From contig DAHVFH010000126.1 in assembly GCA_027317105.1 (NCBI GenBank), forward strand, positions 1 to 31,586: a DNA stretch of 31,586 nt, read 5' to 3'. The notes under the pieces are model-generated. The model was not told where the DNA came from. It saw nothing but the letters and a program-made list of their open reading frames with translations, and did no database searches. The position numbers and the translations under genes were made by a program. Shown here piece after piece: positions 24,883-31,586 of this stretch (positions within the stretch are counted from its first letter, which is position 1; each line of letters opens with the position of its first letter). The DNA comes from Cytophagales bacterium (GTDB taxonomy: Bacteria; Bacteroidota; Bacteroidia; Cytophagales; Cyclobacteriaceae).

Positions 24883-25034
24883 TTACGGATCAATTCTTTC
24901 GAGTACAAGCGGGCCTCAGCAAGGGTCAATGTTTTTTCGGTTTTGTTCTTTAATGCTGCTTTTCGCTGGAGTAGTTCGTAGTCCTTTCGTAAAAGGAGAA
25001 CGTATTTCTTTTTATCAATTACCAGTTCATTCAT
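24864..25034 (-). CDS. Putative antitoxin paired with the RelE/ParE-like toxin
   Basis: 56 aa: starts MNELVIDKKKYVLLLRKDYE and ends KELIRKWAKEK. It is small, highly charged and helical, with the middle segment LLQRKAALKN and an L-T-L-AEARLYSKELI C-terminal helix. Similar short proteins precede RelE/ParE-type toxins in Bacteroidota. The ATG at 25034 was chosen over the out-of-frame ATG four bases downstream. It overlaps the toxin start by 19 bases. It lies 79 bases after the galE stop, so the pair sits as an insertion between two sugar-nucleotide genes. I see no recognised DNA-binding domain, so the call rests on size, position and composition. Confidence 0.6.
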   Translation of the reverse strand: MNELVIDKKKYVLLLRKDYELLQRKAALKNKTEKTLTLAEARLYSKELIRKWAKEK

Positions 25035-25113
25035 AATATTGATTTTTCTGATTTAAAATTACTGAAATTGTTTTTAAGCTGTCTTGAAATAAACTCCACT
25101 CGTCACACAAGGC

Positions 25114-26136
25114 CTAGTCATCAGCCAATTTTTCCTGCCAGCGCCAGGCATCTTTTAACCCCTCTTCAAGTGTCAATTTCGTTTCCCATCCCAAAAGTCT
25201 TTTTGCTTTGGAAGGATCGGCATACACTTTTTCGATGTCACCCGGCCTTCGTGGGCCAACTTCGTAATTAAGTTCAACCTCAGTAACCTCAATGAATTTT
25301 TTCACAAGTCCTAAAACGGAGACCCCTTCACCTGTGCCAAGATTAAAGGCCTCAAAACGATTGGGCATTTTGCTAATTTTTTCCAATGCTTTCACATGTG
25401 CCTTGGCCAGATCTACCACATGAATGAAATCGCGAAGACAACTTCCATCCAATGTATTATAATCACTTCCAAACACGGTTAGTTTTTTCCGAAGGCCAGC
25501 AGCTGTTTGGGTAACGTAAGGAACAAGATTGCCAGGGATTCCGATTGGCAATTCCCCAATCAACGCTGACGGGTGGGCCCCGATCGGGTTAAAATAGCGA
25601 AGTGAAATGGCCTTCAGAATTTTGTTGGCCAATACTGTGTCTTCCAAAATGCGTTCGCTCATTTGTTTGGTGGCACCATAAGGCGACTCTGCTCGTTTGA
25701 AGGGAGCGGTTTCGTCAACCGGGATAATATCCGGTTGGCCATAGACCGTACACGAGGAGGAGAATATAATTTCATTAACTGCGAATTGTTCCATGACCTT
25801 AAGTAAGGTAGTCATAGAACCTAAATTATTCTCGTAATACATCAACGGTTTCTCTACCGACTCATTCACTGATTTGTAAGCGGCAAAGTGAATGACACTA
25901 TCGAATTTATTTTGACTGAAAACTTTTTCAAGAAATTGGAAATCTTTGCAATCCCCCTCTACAAAATTGGGTTTTCGCTTGGTGATCTTTTCCACTCCTG
26001 TTAAAAGCGTTTTGTCACTTTTAGAGAAATCGTCAATCAAGACCGTTTCGTAACCTTGCTCAATTAATTCCACAGCCGTGTGGGCACCAATGTAACCTGC
26101 ACCACCCGTCAATAATATTTTCTTTTTTGAAGCCAT
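25114..26136 (-). CDS. galE: UDP-glucose 4-epimerase (GalE)
   Basis: 340 aa extended short-chain dehydrogenase. NAD motif GGAGYIGAH (11-19), HFAAYKSVNESVEKP, SSSCTVYGQ, catalytic Y153 and K157 in SPYGATK, RYFNPIGAHPSALIGE, and LRDFIHVVDLAKAH are all GalE landmarks. It interconverts UDP-glucose and UDP-galactose and often UDP-GlcNAc/GalNAc. The gene supplies hexose precursors to the locus. Upstream is the 412-base gap with the inverted-repeat element. Downstream is the toxin-antitoxin pair. Confidence 0.93.
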   Translation of the reverse strand: MASKKKILLTGGAGYIGAHTAVELIEQGYETVLIDDFSKSDKTLLTGVEKITKRKPNFVEGDCKDFQFLEKVFSQNKFDSVIHFAAYKSVNESVEKPLMYYENNLGSMTTLLKVMEQFAVNEIIFSSSCTVYGQPDIIPVDETAPFKRAESPYGATKQMSERILEDTVLANKILKAISLRYFNPIGAHPSALIGELPIGIPGNLVPYVTQTAAGLRKKLTVFGSDYNTLDGSCLRDFIHVVDLAKAHVKALEKISKMPNRFEAFNLGTGEGVSVLGLVKKFIEVTEVELNYEVGPRRPGDIEKVYADPSKAKRLLGWETKLTLEEGLKDAWRWQEKLADD

Positions 26137-26166
26137 CTATTCAGTGTCGCTAAGTTATCAAGAAAT

Positions 26167-26517
26167 TGAACCACATAGGCACAAAGAAACATAGAAATGC
26201 GCACATAGAAGATTGGCCCTAAAGAAATTATATTGAGCCACAAAGACGCCAAGACACTAAGACTTTAAATGAGCCTTAGAGCCTTTGGGCAAAAGCTTCA
26301 GGTAATCATCATGTTATCCGAAAGAAGAAAAATAGCAGCGGTGTGATTTTCAATGTGTTACAATGAAATATTGGGCTTTTCTAAAAAAGTGCGGAAAAGA
26401 GGAAGATTGGTTCTAAAGAAATTATATTTAGCCACAAAGACGCCAAGACACTAAGACTTTAAATTGAATTTCTTTGTGTCTTAGAGCCTTTGTGGCAAAT
26501 CTGCCCTATGTGGTTCA
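26167..26517. repeat. 351-bp element with perfect 13-bp terminal inverted repeats and nested repeats
   Basis: The ends are TGAACCACATAGG (26167-26179) and its exact reverse complement (26505-26517). Inside are two direct copies of a 63-base unit (26208-26270 and 26402-26464) differing at three positions. Unit two extends into a hairpin: GCCACAAAG..AAGACACTAAG (26431-26455) against 26472-26496, whose reverse complement is GCCACAAAG..AAGACACAAAG. No protein is encoded. It occupies most of the 412-base gap between galE and the nucleotide-sugar dehydrogenase. It looks like a MITE-like or REP-like element. Its CACAAAG motifs resemble the CACAGAG motifs in the 10861-11039 element. Confidence 0.7.
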
Positions 26518-26548
26518 CGAACTGCTCATTTGAATTTAGGCCAGAAAC

Positions 26549-27799
26549 TTACAAACGTGCAGTCACTAAAGATCTATCAAGGAAGCCTTTTACATCATAC
26601 ACAATAGCATTGGGTTCTTTTAATTCAGGCCAGGTTAGTGACAAAAATTCTTTATGACCAACTGCGAGCACAATGGCGTGGTATTTTTTAGATATGGACT
26701 TGATGATATCAAGGCTATATTGAAGCTTAACTTCTACCGCATCAACATGAGGATCGTAAACATCAACGTCTGTTCCAAAACTTGAGAGCTCCCTAATCAC
26801 ATCCACTACTTTACTGTTTCGGATGTCGGGGCAATTTTCTTTGAAGGTCAATCCTAATACCAAAACCTTACCACCATGAATCGGTAACTTATTTTTCGCC
26901 ATTAGTTTAATCACATCGTTGGCGATATAAATGGCCATGTTATCATTGATCTTTCGGCCTGATAAGATCACCTCCGGATGATATCCCAAGCTCTCGGCTT
27001 TGTAGGTCAAATAATAAGGATCTACACCGATGCAATGACCGCCCACAAGTCCCGGTTTGAACGGAAGGAAATTCCATTTGGTAGCCGCAGCCTCCAATAC
27101 TTCATGGGTATCGATTCCTACTCGCTGGAAAATCAGCGCCAATTCATTCACGAAAGCAATATTCAAATCACGTTGAGAGTTTTCAATTACCTTGGCTGCT
27201 TCAGCCACTTTTAAAGATGAGGCTTTATGCGTTCCTGCTTTGATAATTTTTTTATAAAGCTGATCTACTTTTTCAGCCACTTCGGGTGTGCTGCCACTGG
27301 TCACTTTTTTGATGTTAGGCAACCGATGCTGTTTGTCACCCGGATTAATGCGCTCGGGTGAGTATCCGGCAAAAAAATCTTCATTAAATTTTAATCTGCT
27401 CGCCTCCTCCAAAATAGGAACACACACTTCTTCGGTGCAACCCGGGAAAACAGTAGACTCATAAATCACAATGTCACCCTTTTTTAATACAGCCCCGACC
27501 GTTTTGCTGGCCGATTGCAACGGGCGAAGGTCAGGAACGTGATATTCATCAACAGGCGTAGGCACGGTGACTATAAAATAATTCACAGATTTCAACTCAT
27601 TACGATTAGCGGAAAAGCGAAGATGGCTTGCACTTTTTAATTCCGACTCGTCCACTTCGAGGGTGCGGTCAACCCCTTTCTTTAATTCATCAATCCGCAA
27701 TTGGTTAATATCAAAACCAATCACTTCGATAATTTTTCCGAACTCCACGGCCAACGGCAAACCAACATAACCTAACCCGATGACTCCTATTTTTTCCAT
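26549..27799 (-). CDS. Nucleotide-sugar 6-dehydrogenase (UDP-HexNAc type, TviB/WbpO/WbpA-like)
   Basis: 416 aa. NAD motif VIGLGYVGLPLA (6-17), then GFDINQLRIDELK, the TVPTPVDEYHVPDL loop, YSPERINPGD, K203 and N207 in AAKVIENSQRD, and the catalytic Cys256 in GGHCIGVDPYY. This C is the nucleophile of the two-step oxidation of the sugar C6 alcohol to a carboxylate. The sequence looks like the N-acetylhexosamine dehydrogenase clade (TviB, WbpO, WbpA) rather than the UDP-glucose clade. UDP-GlcNAc is the substrate that would feed the WbpB/E/D-like genes nearby. It is separated by 6 bases from the epimerase gene upstream. Confidence 0.88.
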   Translation of the reverse strand: MEKIGVIGLGYVGLPLAVEFGKIIEVIGFDINQLRIDELKKGVDRTLEVDESELKSASHLRFSANRNELKSVNYFIVTVPTPVDEYHVPDLRPLQSASKTVGAVLKKGDIVIYESTVFPGCTEEVCVPILEEASRLKFNEDFFAGYSPERINPGDKQHRLPNIKKVTSGSTPEVAEKVDQLYKKIIKAGTHKASSLKVAEAAKVIENSQRDLNIAFVNELALIFQRVGIDTHEVLEAAATKWNFLPFKPGLVGGHCIGVDPYYLTYKAESLGYHPEVILSGRKINDNMAIYIANDVIKLMAKNKLPIHGGKVLVLGLTFKENCPDIRNSKVVDVIRELSSFGTDVDVYDPHVDAVEVKLQYSLDIIKSISKKYHAIVLAVGHKEFLSLTWPELKEPNAIVYDVKGFLDRSLVTARL

Positions 27800-27805
27800 G
27801 TTGGC

Positions 27806-28828
27806 TTACAATTTGATTTTATAATAGTCCAAATACCAATCTACAAATTTACCGATTCCTATTTCAATTGGCGTGGTGGGTTTGAAACCAACATCTTTTA
27901 TCAGGTCATCCACATCCGAGTAGGTCTCTGTCACCTCTCCATCCTGCATAGGCAGAAAATTCTTAATCGCTTTCTTGCCTAGTTTCTGTTCAAGAATTTC
28001 GATGTAATACATCAGCTCTACCGGTTTGGTATTGCCGATGTTATACAATTTGTAGGGTGCAAAACTGGTGGCCGGGTCAGGATGATAAGCGTCCCAGGTT
28101 GGATTCGGTTCGGCAACTTTTGGGATCAATCTCGAGATTCCCTCCACGATATCATCTACATACGTGAAGTCGCGTCTCATCTTGCCATGGTTGTAAACCT
28201 CGATAGGCTTTCCTTCCAATATTGATTTTGTAAAAATGAATAAGGCCATGTCGGGTCTTCCGTACGGCCCATAAACATTAAAAAACCGAAGGCCAGTAGT
28301 TGGGATTTTAAAAAGCACCGAGTAGGTATGTGCCATCAGTTCGTTTGATTTCTTCGTAGCGGCATACAACGAAATGGGGTGATCTACATTTTGGTGTACC
28401 GAAAAAGGCATCTGCTTGTTGGCTCCATATACCGAACTCGAAGAGGCATAAACTAAATGGGCAGGTTTATGATGACGGCACGCTTCGAGAATATTCAAAA
28501 ATCCCTGAATATTGCTTTCTACATAAGCATGAGGATTTTGTAAGGAGTACCGTAATCCTGCTTGGGCTGACAGATTGACTACATAGTCAAACTTGAAATC
28601 CGAAAACGTTTTCTCCACCAAAGGAGTATCGTGCAAATTGCCTTGAAGAAATGTGAAGCCGGGATTTTTTTGTAAAGCCAAAAGGCGAGCTTTCTTTAGC
28701 GACACGTCATAGTAATCGTTTAGATTATCCAGACCAATAACTTGGTAGTCTTGAGCTAAAAGTTTTTGGGAAAGGTGAAACCCAATAAAGCCAGCTGCAC
28801 CCGTTACCAAAACCCGTTTTGATTGCAT
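27806..28828 (-). CDS. NAD-dependent epimerase, UDP-glucuronate 4-epimerase-like
   Basis: 340 aa extended short-chain dehydrogenase with TGAAGFIGFHL (9-19), the DNLNDYYDVSLKKARL segment typical of UDP-glucuronate (uronic acid) epimerases, NLSAQAGLRYS, SSSSVYGANKQMPF, Y155 and K159 in SLYAATKK, and RFFNVYGPYGRPDMA. It is expected to invert C4 of a UDP-uronic acid, perhaps the product of the dehydrogenase gene 6 bases downstream. The usual partner UDP-glucose dehydrogenase is not in the window. Substrate by homology only. Confidence 0.85.
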   Translation of the reverse strand: MQSKRVLVTGAAGFIGFHLSQKLLAQDYQVIGLDNLNDYYDVSLKKARLLALQKNPGFTFLQGNLHDTPLVEKTFSDFKFDYVVNLSAQAGLRYSLQNPHAYVESNIQGFLNILEACRHHKPAHLVYASSSSVYGANKQMPFSVHQNVDHPISLYAATKKSNELMAHTYSVLFKIPTTGLRFFNVYGPYGRPDMALFIFTKSILEGKPIEVYNHGKMRRDFTYVDDIVEGISRLIPKVAEPNPTWDAYHPDPATSFAPYKLYNIGNTKPVELMYYIEILEQKLGKKAIKNFLPMQDGEVTETYSDVDDLIKDVGFKPTTPIEIGIGKFVDWYLDYYKIKL

Positions 28829-28938
28829 TTATACTCCTTTTTTAAAGAGCCCAAAATTAACACAAAGGGGCGATAACAATAGTTTTAATTAAAAAGGAAA
28901 TTAACGCATCCGCATTTGTTGCCGAAGGAGTAAGTGAT

Positions 28939-29724
28939 TCAATCCTTCTTTTGAGAGGCTCGTTTTTCATCAGCCAACCTTCGATTGGCTTCGTACAATT
29001 TGGCATACTTGTAAAAAGTGTGGTTAGCTTCAGCAACGGCTACCATCAATCCTTCAAACCCATCGAATACGCCACGTTTAATTACATAGCTTTTAAAAAA
29101 AGTAAAACTGGAATGCACAATTATTTTAAAAACGGAGCTCGATACTTTGCCAGCATACTCCCTGGAAAATATCTCTGAATAGGATTGCATTTTATTCATT
29201 GCCTCCGAAGAATCGCTATAGGCCTCGTGCAAAATATCACCGCTCAATTGCATTGGTTTTATCCGGATTTTAAAAACAAGACTTTCATGAGGATTTTTTC
29301 CTCCCCAGCCACCCATCTTTTTGTTCCAGAGCCGTAGCTGGCGGTCAGGATACCAGTTTCCATGACGTATCCACTTTCCTCCATATTTGGAAAGGCGGTT
29401 CATTTTGTAAGCTTCCGAAGGCCATGACTCCTTTATGGACAAAATAGATTCTTTTAGCTCATCCGACAATTGTTCATCCGCATCTAGGCAGATGATGTGG
29501 TCGAAGGAAGTCAGGGAAAGCGCATAATTTTTCTGCTCAATGTAGTTTTTAAAGGGATGTTCTACGAAGCGAACTCCTTTTGAAAGGCAAATCTGTTTTG
29601 TTGAATCATTCGAAAACGAATCAACCACAATGATCTCATCGGCAACGGATTTCAGCGAATCAATACATTCACCAATGCTTTTCTCCTCATTGTAAGTAAT
29701 TATTGTAGCACTTATTTTGGACAT
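28939..29724 (-). CDS. Family 2 glycosyltransferase, WaaE/KdtX-like
   Basis: 261 aa. GT-A fold: SATIITYNEEKSIGECIDSL (5-24), IIVVDSFSNDST (31-42), metal-binding DAD (81-83) in ICLDADEQL. The RHGNWYPDRQLRLW and GGKNPHESL segments are characteristic of WaaE-type LPS core glucosyltransferases, and a C-terminal amphipathic helix (FKIIVHSSFTFFKSYVIKRG) suggests membrane association. It probably adds a hexose to an outer-core or polysaccharide acceptor. It is the first gene of the minus block, starting 263 bases from divergent gmd, with 110 bases to the following epimerase. Confidence 0.88.
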   Translation of the reverse strand: MSKISATIITYNEEKSIGECIDSLKSVADEIIVVDSFSNDSTKQICLSKGVRFVEHPFKNYIEQKNYALSLTSFDHIICLDADEQLSDELKESILSIKESWPSEAYKMNRLSKYGGKWIRHGNWYPDRQLRLWNKKMGGWGGKNPHESLVFKIRIKPMQLSGDILHEAYSDSSEAMNKMQSYSEIFSREYAGKVSSSVFKIIVHSSFTFFKSYVIKRGVFDGFEGLMVAVAEANHTFYKYAKLYEANRRLADEKRASQKKD

Positions 29725-29934
29725 CGTGGAGAATGAGATTTAAACGGAAGCTAAAGTTTAATGGATTTCATTCCACGGATTTATATATTACTCTATATTG
29801 CCTCAACGTTACAGAAAAAAACAATAATTTCCGACTTAGATGTATTTTAGCGAGGCTATCTCTTTAAATTTCAAATCTCTAATCTAATAACGATAGGGTT
29901 TTCATTCTTTATGGGAAATCCAGACCAAAGTGCG

Positions 29935-29964
29935 TTATTCAATCCCTAGAAATCATTAAGTTTG
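29935..29964 (+). promoter_or_regulatory. Candidate Bacteroidota-type promoter for gmd
   Basis: TAAGTTTG at 29957-29964 is a perfect TAnnTTTG box. The -33 region (TTAT at 29935-29938) is weak at the expected 18-base spacing. The start site would be near 29970, leaving about 18 bases before the ATG at 29988. The other bases in the 29725-29987 gap show nothing else I can name. Confidence 0.5.
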
Positions 29965-29987
29965 CAGGCCAAAATGTTAAATCTTTA

Positions 29988-31100
29988 ATGAAAACTGCAT
30001 TAGTCACAGGTATTACGGGGCAAGACGGAGCTTATTTGGCTGAATTGTTGATTTCAAAGGGCTATGAGGTTCATGGTATTAAAAGGAGAAGCTCCTTGTT
30101 TAATACTGATCGCATCGATCATCTCTATCAGGATCCACACGAAAAGAACCTAAAGTTGAAACTGCACTATGGAGATTTGTCTGATTCCGGGAATTTGATT
30201 CGCATCGTTCAGGAAGTGCAGCCCGATGAAATCTATAATCTGGGAGCCATGTCGCATGTGAAAGTGAGTTTTGATTCACCTGAATATACAGCCGATGTAG
30301 ATGGCATTGGCACTTTACGTTTATTGGAAGCAATCCGGATACTTGGGCTTGAGAAGAAGACGCGATTTTATCAGGCATCTACCTCTGAACTTTATGGTTT
30401 GGTGCAAGAAGTACCCCAAAGCGAAAAGACCCCTTTTTATCCACGGTCACCTTACGCAGCAGCCAAACTTTACGGGTATTGGATTACTGTAAATTATCGG
30501 GAAGCATATAATATTTATGCTTGCAATGGAATTTTGTTTAACCATGAATCACCGCTACGCGGTGAAACTTTTGTAACCCGCAAGATCACGAGAGCTGCCT
30601 GTAGAATAGCATTAGGCCTTCAACAAACCATGTTTATGGGCAACATCGATGCCAAGCGCGACTGGGGGCACGCCAAAGATTATGTGGAAGCGATGTGGCT
30701 CATGTTGCAACAAAAAGAAGCCGAAGATTTTGTGATTGCAACCGGGGTTACCACAACGGTGAGGGATTTTATTCTGAAATCTTTTAAAGAACTAGGAATA
30801 ACTGTAGCGTTCTCAGGGGAAGGCTTAAATGAAAGAGGGACTGTTGTGAAATCAACAAATCCAGAATTTCATGTAAAAGAAGGCCAGGAAGTTGTAAAGA
30901 TTGACCCAAAATATTTCCGACCTACTGAAGTTGAATTATTGATTGGCAATCCCACCAAGGCGAAATCGAAATTGGGATGGAAACCGAAGTATGATTTAGA
31001 TGCCTTGGTAAAGGAAATGGTGGCCAGTGATCTGGAGTTGTTTAAACGTGATCATTATTTGAAAGAAGGTGGGCATAAGATTTTGCAGTATAACGAATAG
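29988..31100 (+). CDS. gmd: GDP-mannose 4,6-dehydratase (Gmd)
   Basis: 370 aa, full length. NADP-binding GITGQDGAYLAELL (8-21), the K-R-R-S-S segment after strand 2, GDLSDSGNL, T132 with S133-E134 in STSELYG (catalytic), Y156 and K160 in SPYAAAK, FNHESPLRGETFVTRK, and RDWGHAKDYVEAMW are all GMD hallmarks. It produces GDP-4-keto-6-deoxymannose, the precursor of GDP-fucose, GDP-rhamnose or GDP-perosamine. The next enzyme is not seen in the window. It is the first plus-strand gene of the right arm and the locus switches direction here. The NAD(P) and dehydratase motifs are intact. Confidence 0.96.
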   Translation: MKTALVTGITGQDGAYLAELLISKGYEVHGIKRRSSLFNTDRIDHLYQDPHEKNLKLKLHYGDLSDSGNLIRIVQEVQPDEIYNLGAMSHVKVSFDSPEYTADVDGIGTLRLLEAIRILGLEKKTRFYQASTSELYGLVQEVPQSEKTPFYPRSPYAAAKLYGYWITVNYREAYNIYACNGILFNHESPLRGETFVTRKITRAACRIALGLQQTMFMGNIDAKRDWGHAKDYVEAMWLMLQQKEAEDFVIATGVTTTVRDFILKSFKELGITVAFSGEGLNERGTVVKSTNPEFHVKEGQEVVKIDPKYFRPTEVELLIGNPTKAKSKLGWKPKYDLDALVKEMVASDLELFKRDHYLKEGGHKILQYNE

Positions 31101-31234
31101 CTCCAATTTTAGTTGGTAAGATTAATACCCCAAAATCTTGTAAAAAAGAATCTATCATCCGTGGAAATATTTACTTGAGTTTGACTAAAAACCATTCAAT
31201 TTTTATTTACTTAATATGATATTATTCTTTTAGA

Positions 31235-31417
31235 ATGAAATTGAGTATCGTTATACTGGCTTACAATGAAGAGGGGTCAATAAGGGAAACAATTGCTAGC
31301 CTATTCCAATGCCTTGAACATAGGAATATTGATCACGAAATTATCGTTGTCAATACCAAGCGCAATCGAATCATTACATTGACGCTCTCACTCTCGAAAA
31401 GAAGAACCTTAAATTAA
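31235..31417 (+). pseudogene. Remnant of a family 2 glycosyltransferase, truncated after its first strand-helix-strand
   Basis: Only 60 codons. The first 40 (SIVILAYNEEGSIRETIASLF, then HEIIVVN) are a standard GT2 N-terminus. A functional enzyme would continue with the sugar-nucleotide motif D-G/N-S-x-D-x-T and the DxD, but the frame goes to TKRNRIITLTLSL and stops at 31415-31417. The GT-A active site is therefore missing. The end of this frame overlaps a different open frame that begins near 31330, which indicates a deletion junction. It lies 134 bases after gmd. Confidence 0.65.
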
Positions 31418-31586
31418 GAGGTTGGGCCATTTTGAAAAATTTATTGTCAAAGCACGAAGATATTTCTGTTTATGCAGTATCGAAATCAGGGTCATATTTA
31501 ATACCCTCACAATTGGAATTGCGATCAGATGTATCGGTTGCTTTTAAGGGAAATTATGATCAAAGTGGGTTTATAAGCAATTATGA
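31330..31586 (+). pseudogene. 3'-open fragment with a GWA-type beta-rich domain, no start codon, cut by window edge
   Basis: In the frame of codons starting at 31417 (+1 relative to the GT2 remnant) the sequence is open from about 31330 to the end. It reads ...NHYIDALTLEKKNLKLRGWAIL, then HEDISVYAVSKSGSYLIPSQ, then RSDVSVAFKGNYDQSGFISNY. No ATG, GTG or TTG exists at its beginning (the first in-frame TTG is within the domain). The GWA(I/F), R.DV and SGF pattern is one I recall from beta-sandwich domains in Bacteroidota polysaccharide proteins; function unknown. Either it is the tail of a gene fused by deletion to the glycosyltransferase start, or a frameshift separates two parts of one protein. 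Confidence 0.5.

Noticed and set aside
31101..31234. Terminator after gmd
   Set aside because: Only a weak AAGATT/AATCTT hairpin without a T-run on the plus strand; not convincing.

Overview
The window looks like chromosome of a Bacteroidota bacterium, most likely a Cytophagales relative. The evidence is moderate-to-low GC, initiation regions without clear Shine-Dalgarno sequences, several close matches to the Bacteroidota promoter -7 box TAnnTTTG, and families typical of the phylum (a head-GIN/DUF2807 lipoprotein, a PagL-like outer-membrane protein, Ig-like secreted proteins). The taxonomic call is inferred by reading, not by a search.

Layout. Positions 1-2176 (minus) hold threonine aldolase followed by the N-terminal 377 codons of rarA, which runs off the left edge. 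Positions 2241-2472 hold a promoter, a broken 5' copy of an initiator tRNA, the intact tRNA-fMet and a terminator. Positions 2650-4522 (minus) hold a PagL-like protein coupled to a GIN-domain lipoprotein. Positions 4792-9771 form a signalling block: a GAF/PAS histidine kinase on minus, divergent from a lipoprotein with an internal duplication, a TTG-started membrane protein, a NarL-type kinase and its response regulator. Positions 9897-10786 (minus) are clpS-recR. A 179-bp element with inverted-repeat ends precedes a sodium:solute symporter (11113-12561).

Positions 12613-19349 are mixed accessory genes. They include two paralogous small secreted proteins, an alkyltransferase-like protein without the catalytic Cys, and a large secreted Ig-like protein. 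A three-gene minus operon follows (alpha-glucan phosphorylase homologue lacking the PLP lysine, MobA-like nucleotidyltransferase, NAPE-PLD-like metallo-hydrolase), then a GNAT acetyltransferase.

Positions 19382-31586 are a cell-surface polysaccharide locus. On minus are rmlA-rmlC-rmlB (dTDP-6-deoxy-4-ketohexose branch), a WbpB/WbpE/WbpD-like trio which, with the upstream nucleotide-sugar dehydrogenase, could make UDP-GlcNAc3NAcA, plus GalE, a UDP-glucuronate-epimerase-like protein and a WaaE-like glycosyltransferase. On plus are gmd (GDP-mannose branch) and, at the right edge, the remnant of a family 2 glycosyltransferase joined out of frame to another coding fragment. The locus is interrupted by a small toxin-antitoxin pair whose toxin is frameshifted, by a 351-bp element with perfect 13-bp inverted-repeat ends, and by ten tandem 8-bp units between two sugar genes.

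No complete new defence or mobile system was found. The observations most worth following are the tRNA-fMet partial duplication with a palindrome in place of its D-loop, the Lys-to-Thr change in the phosphorylase, the frameshifted toxin, the two inverted-repeat elements, and the palindromic operator between the two signalling units.
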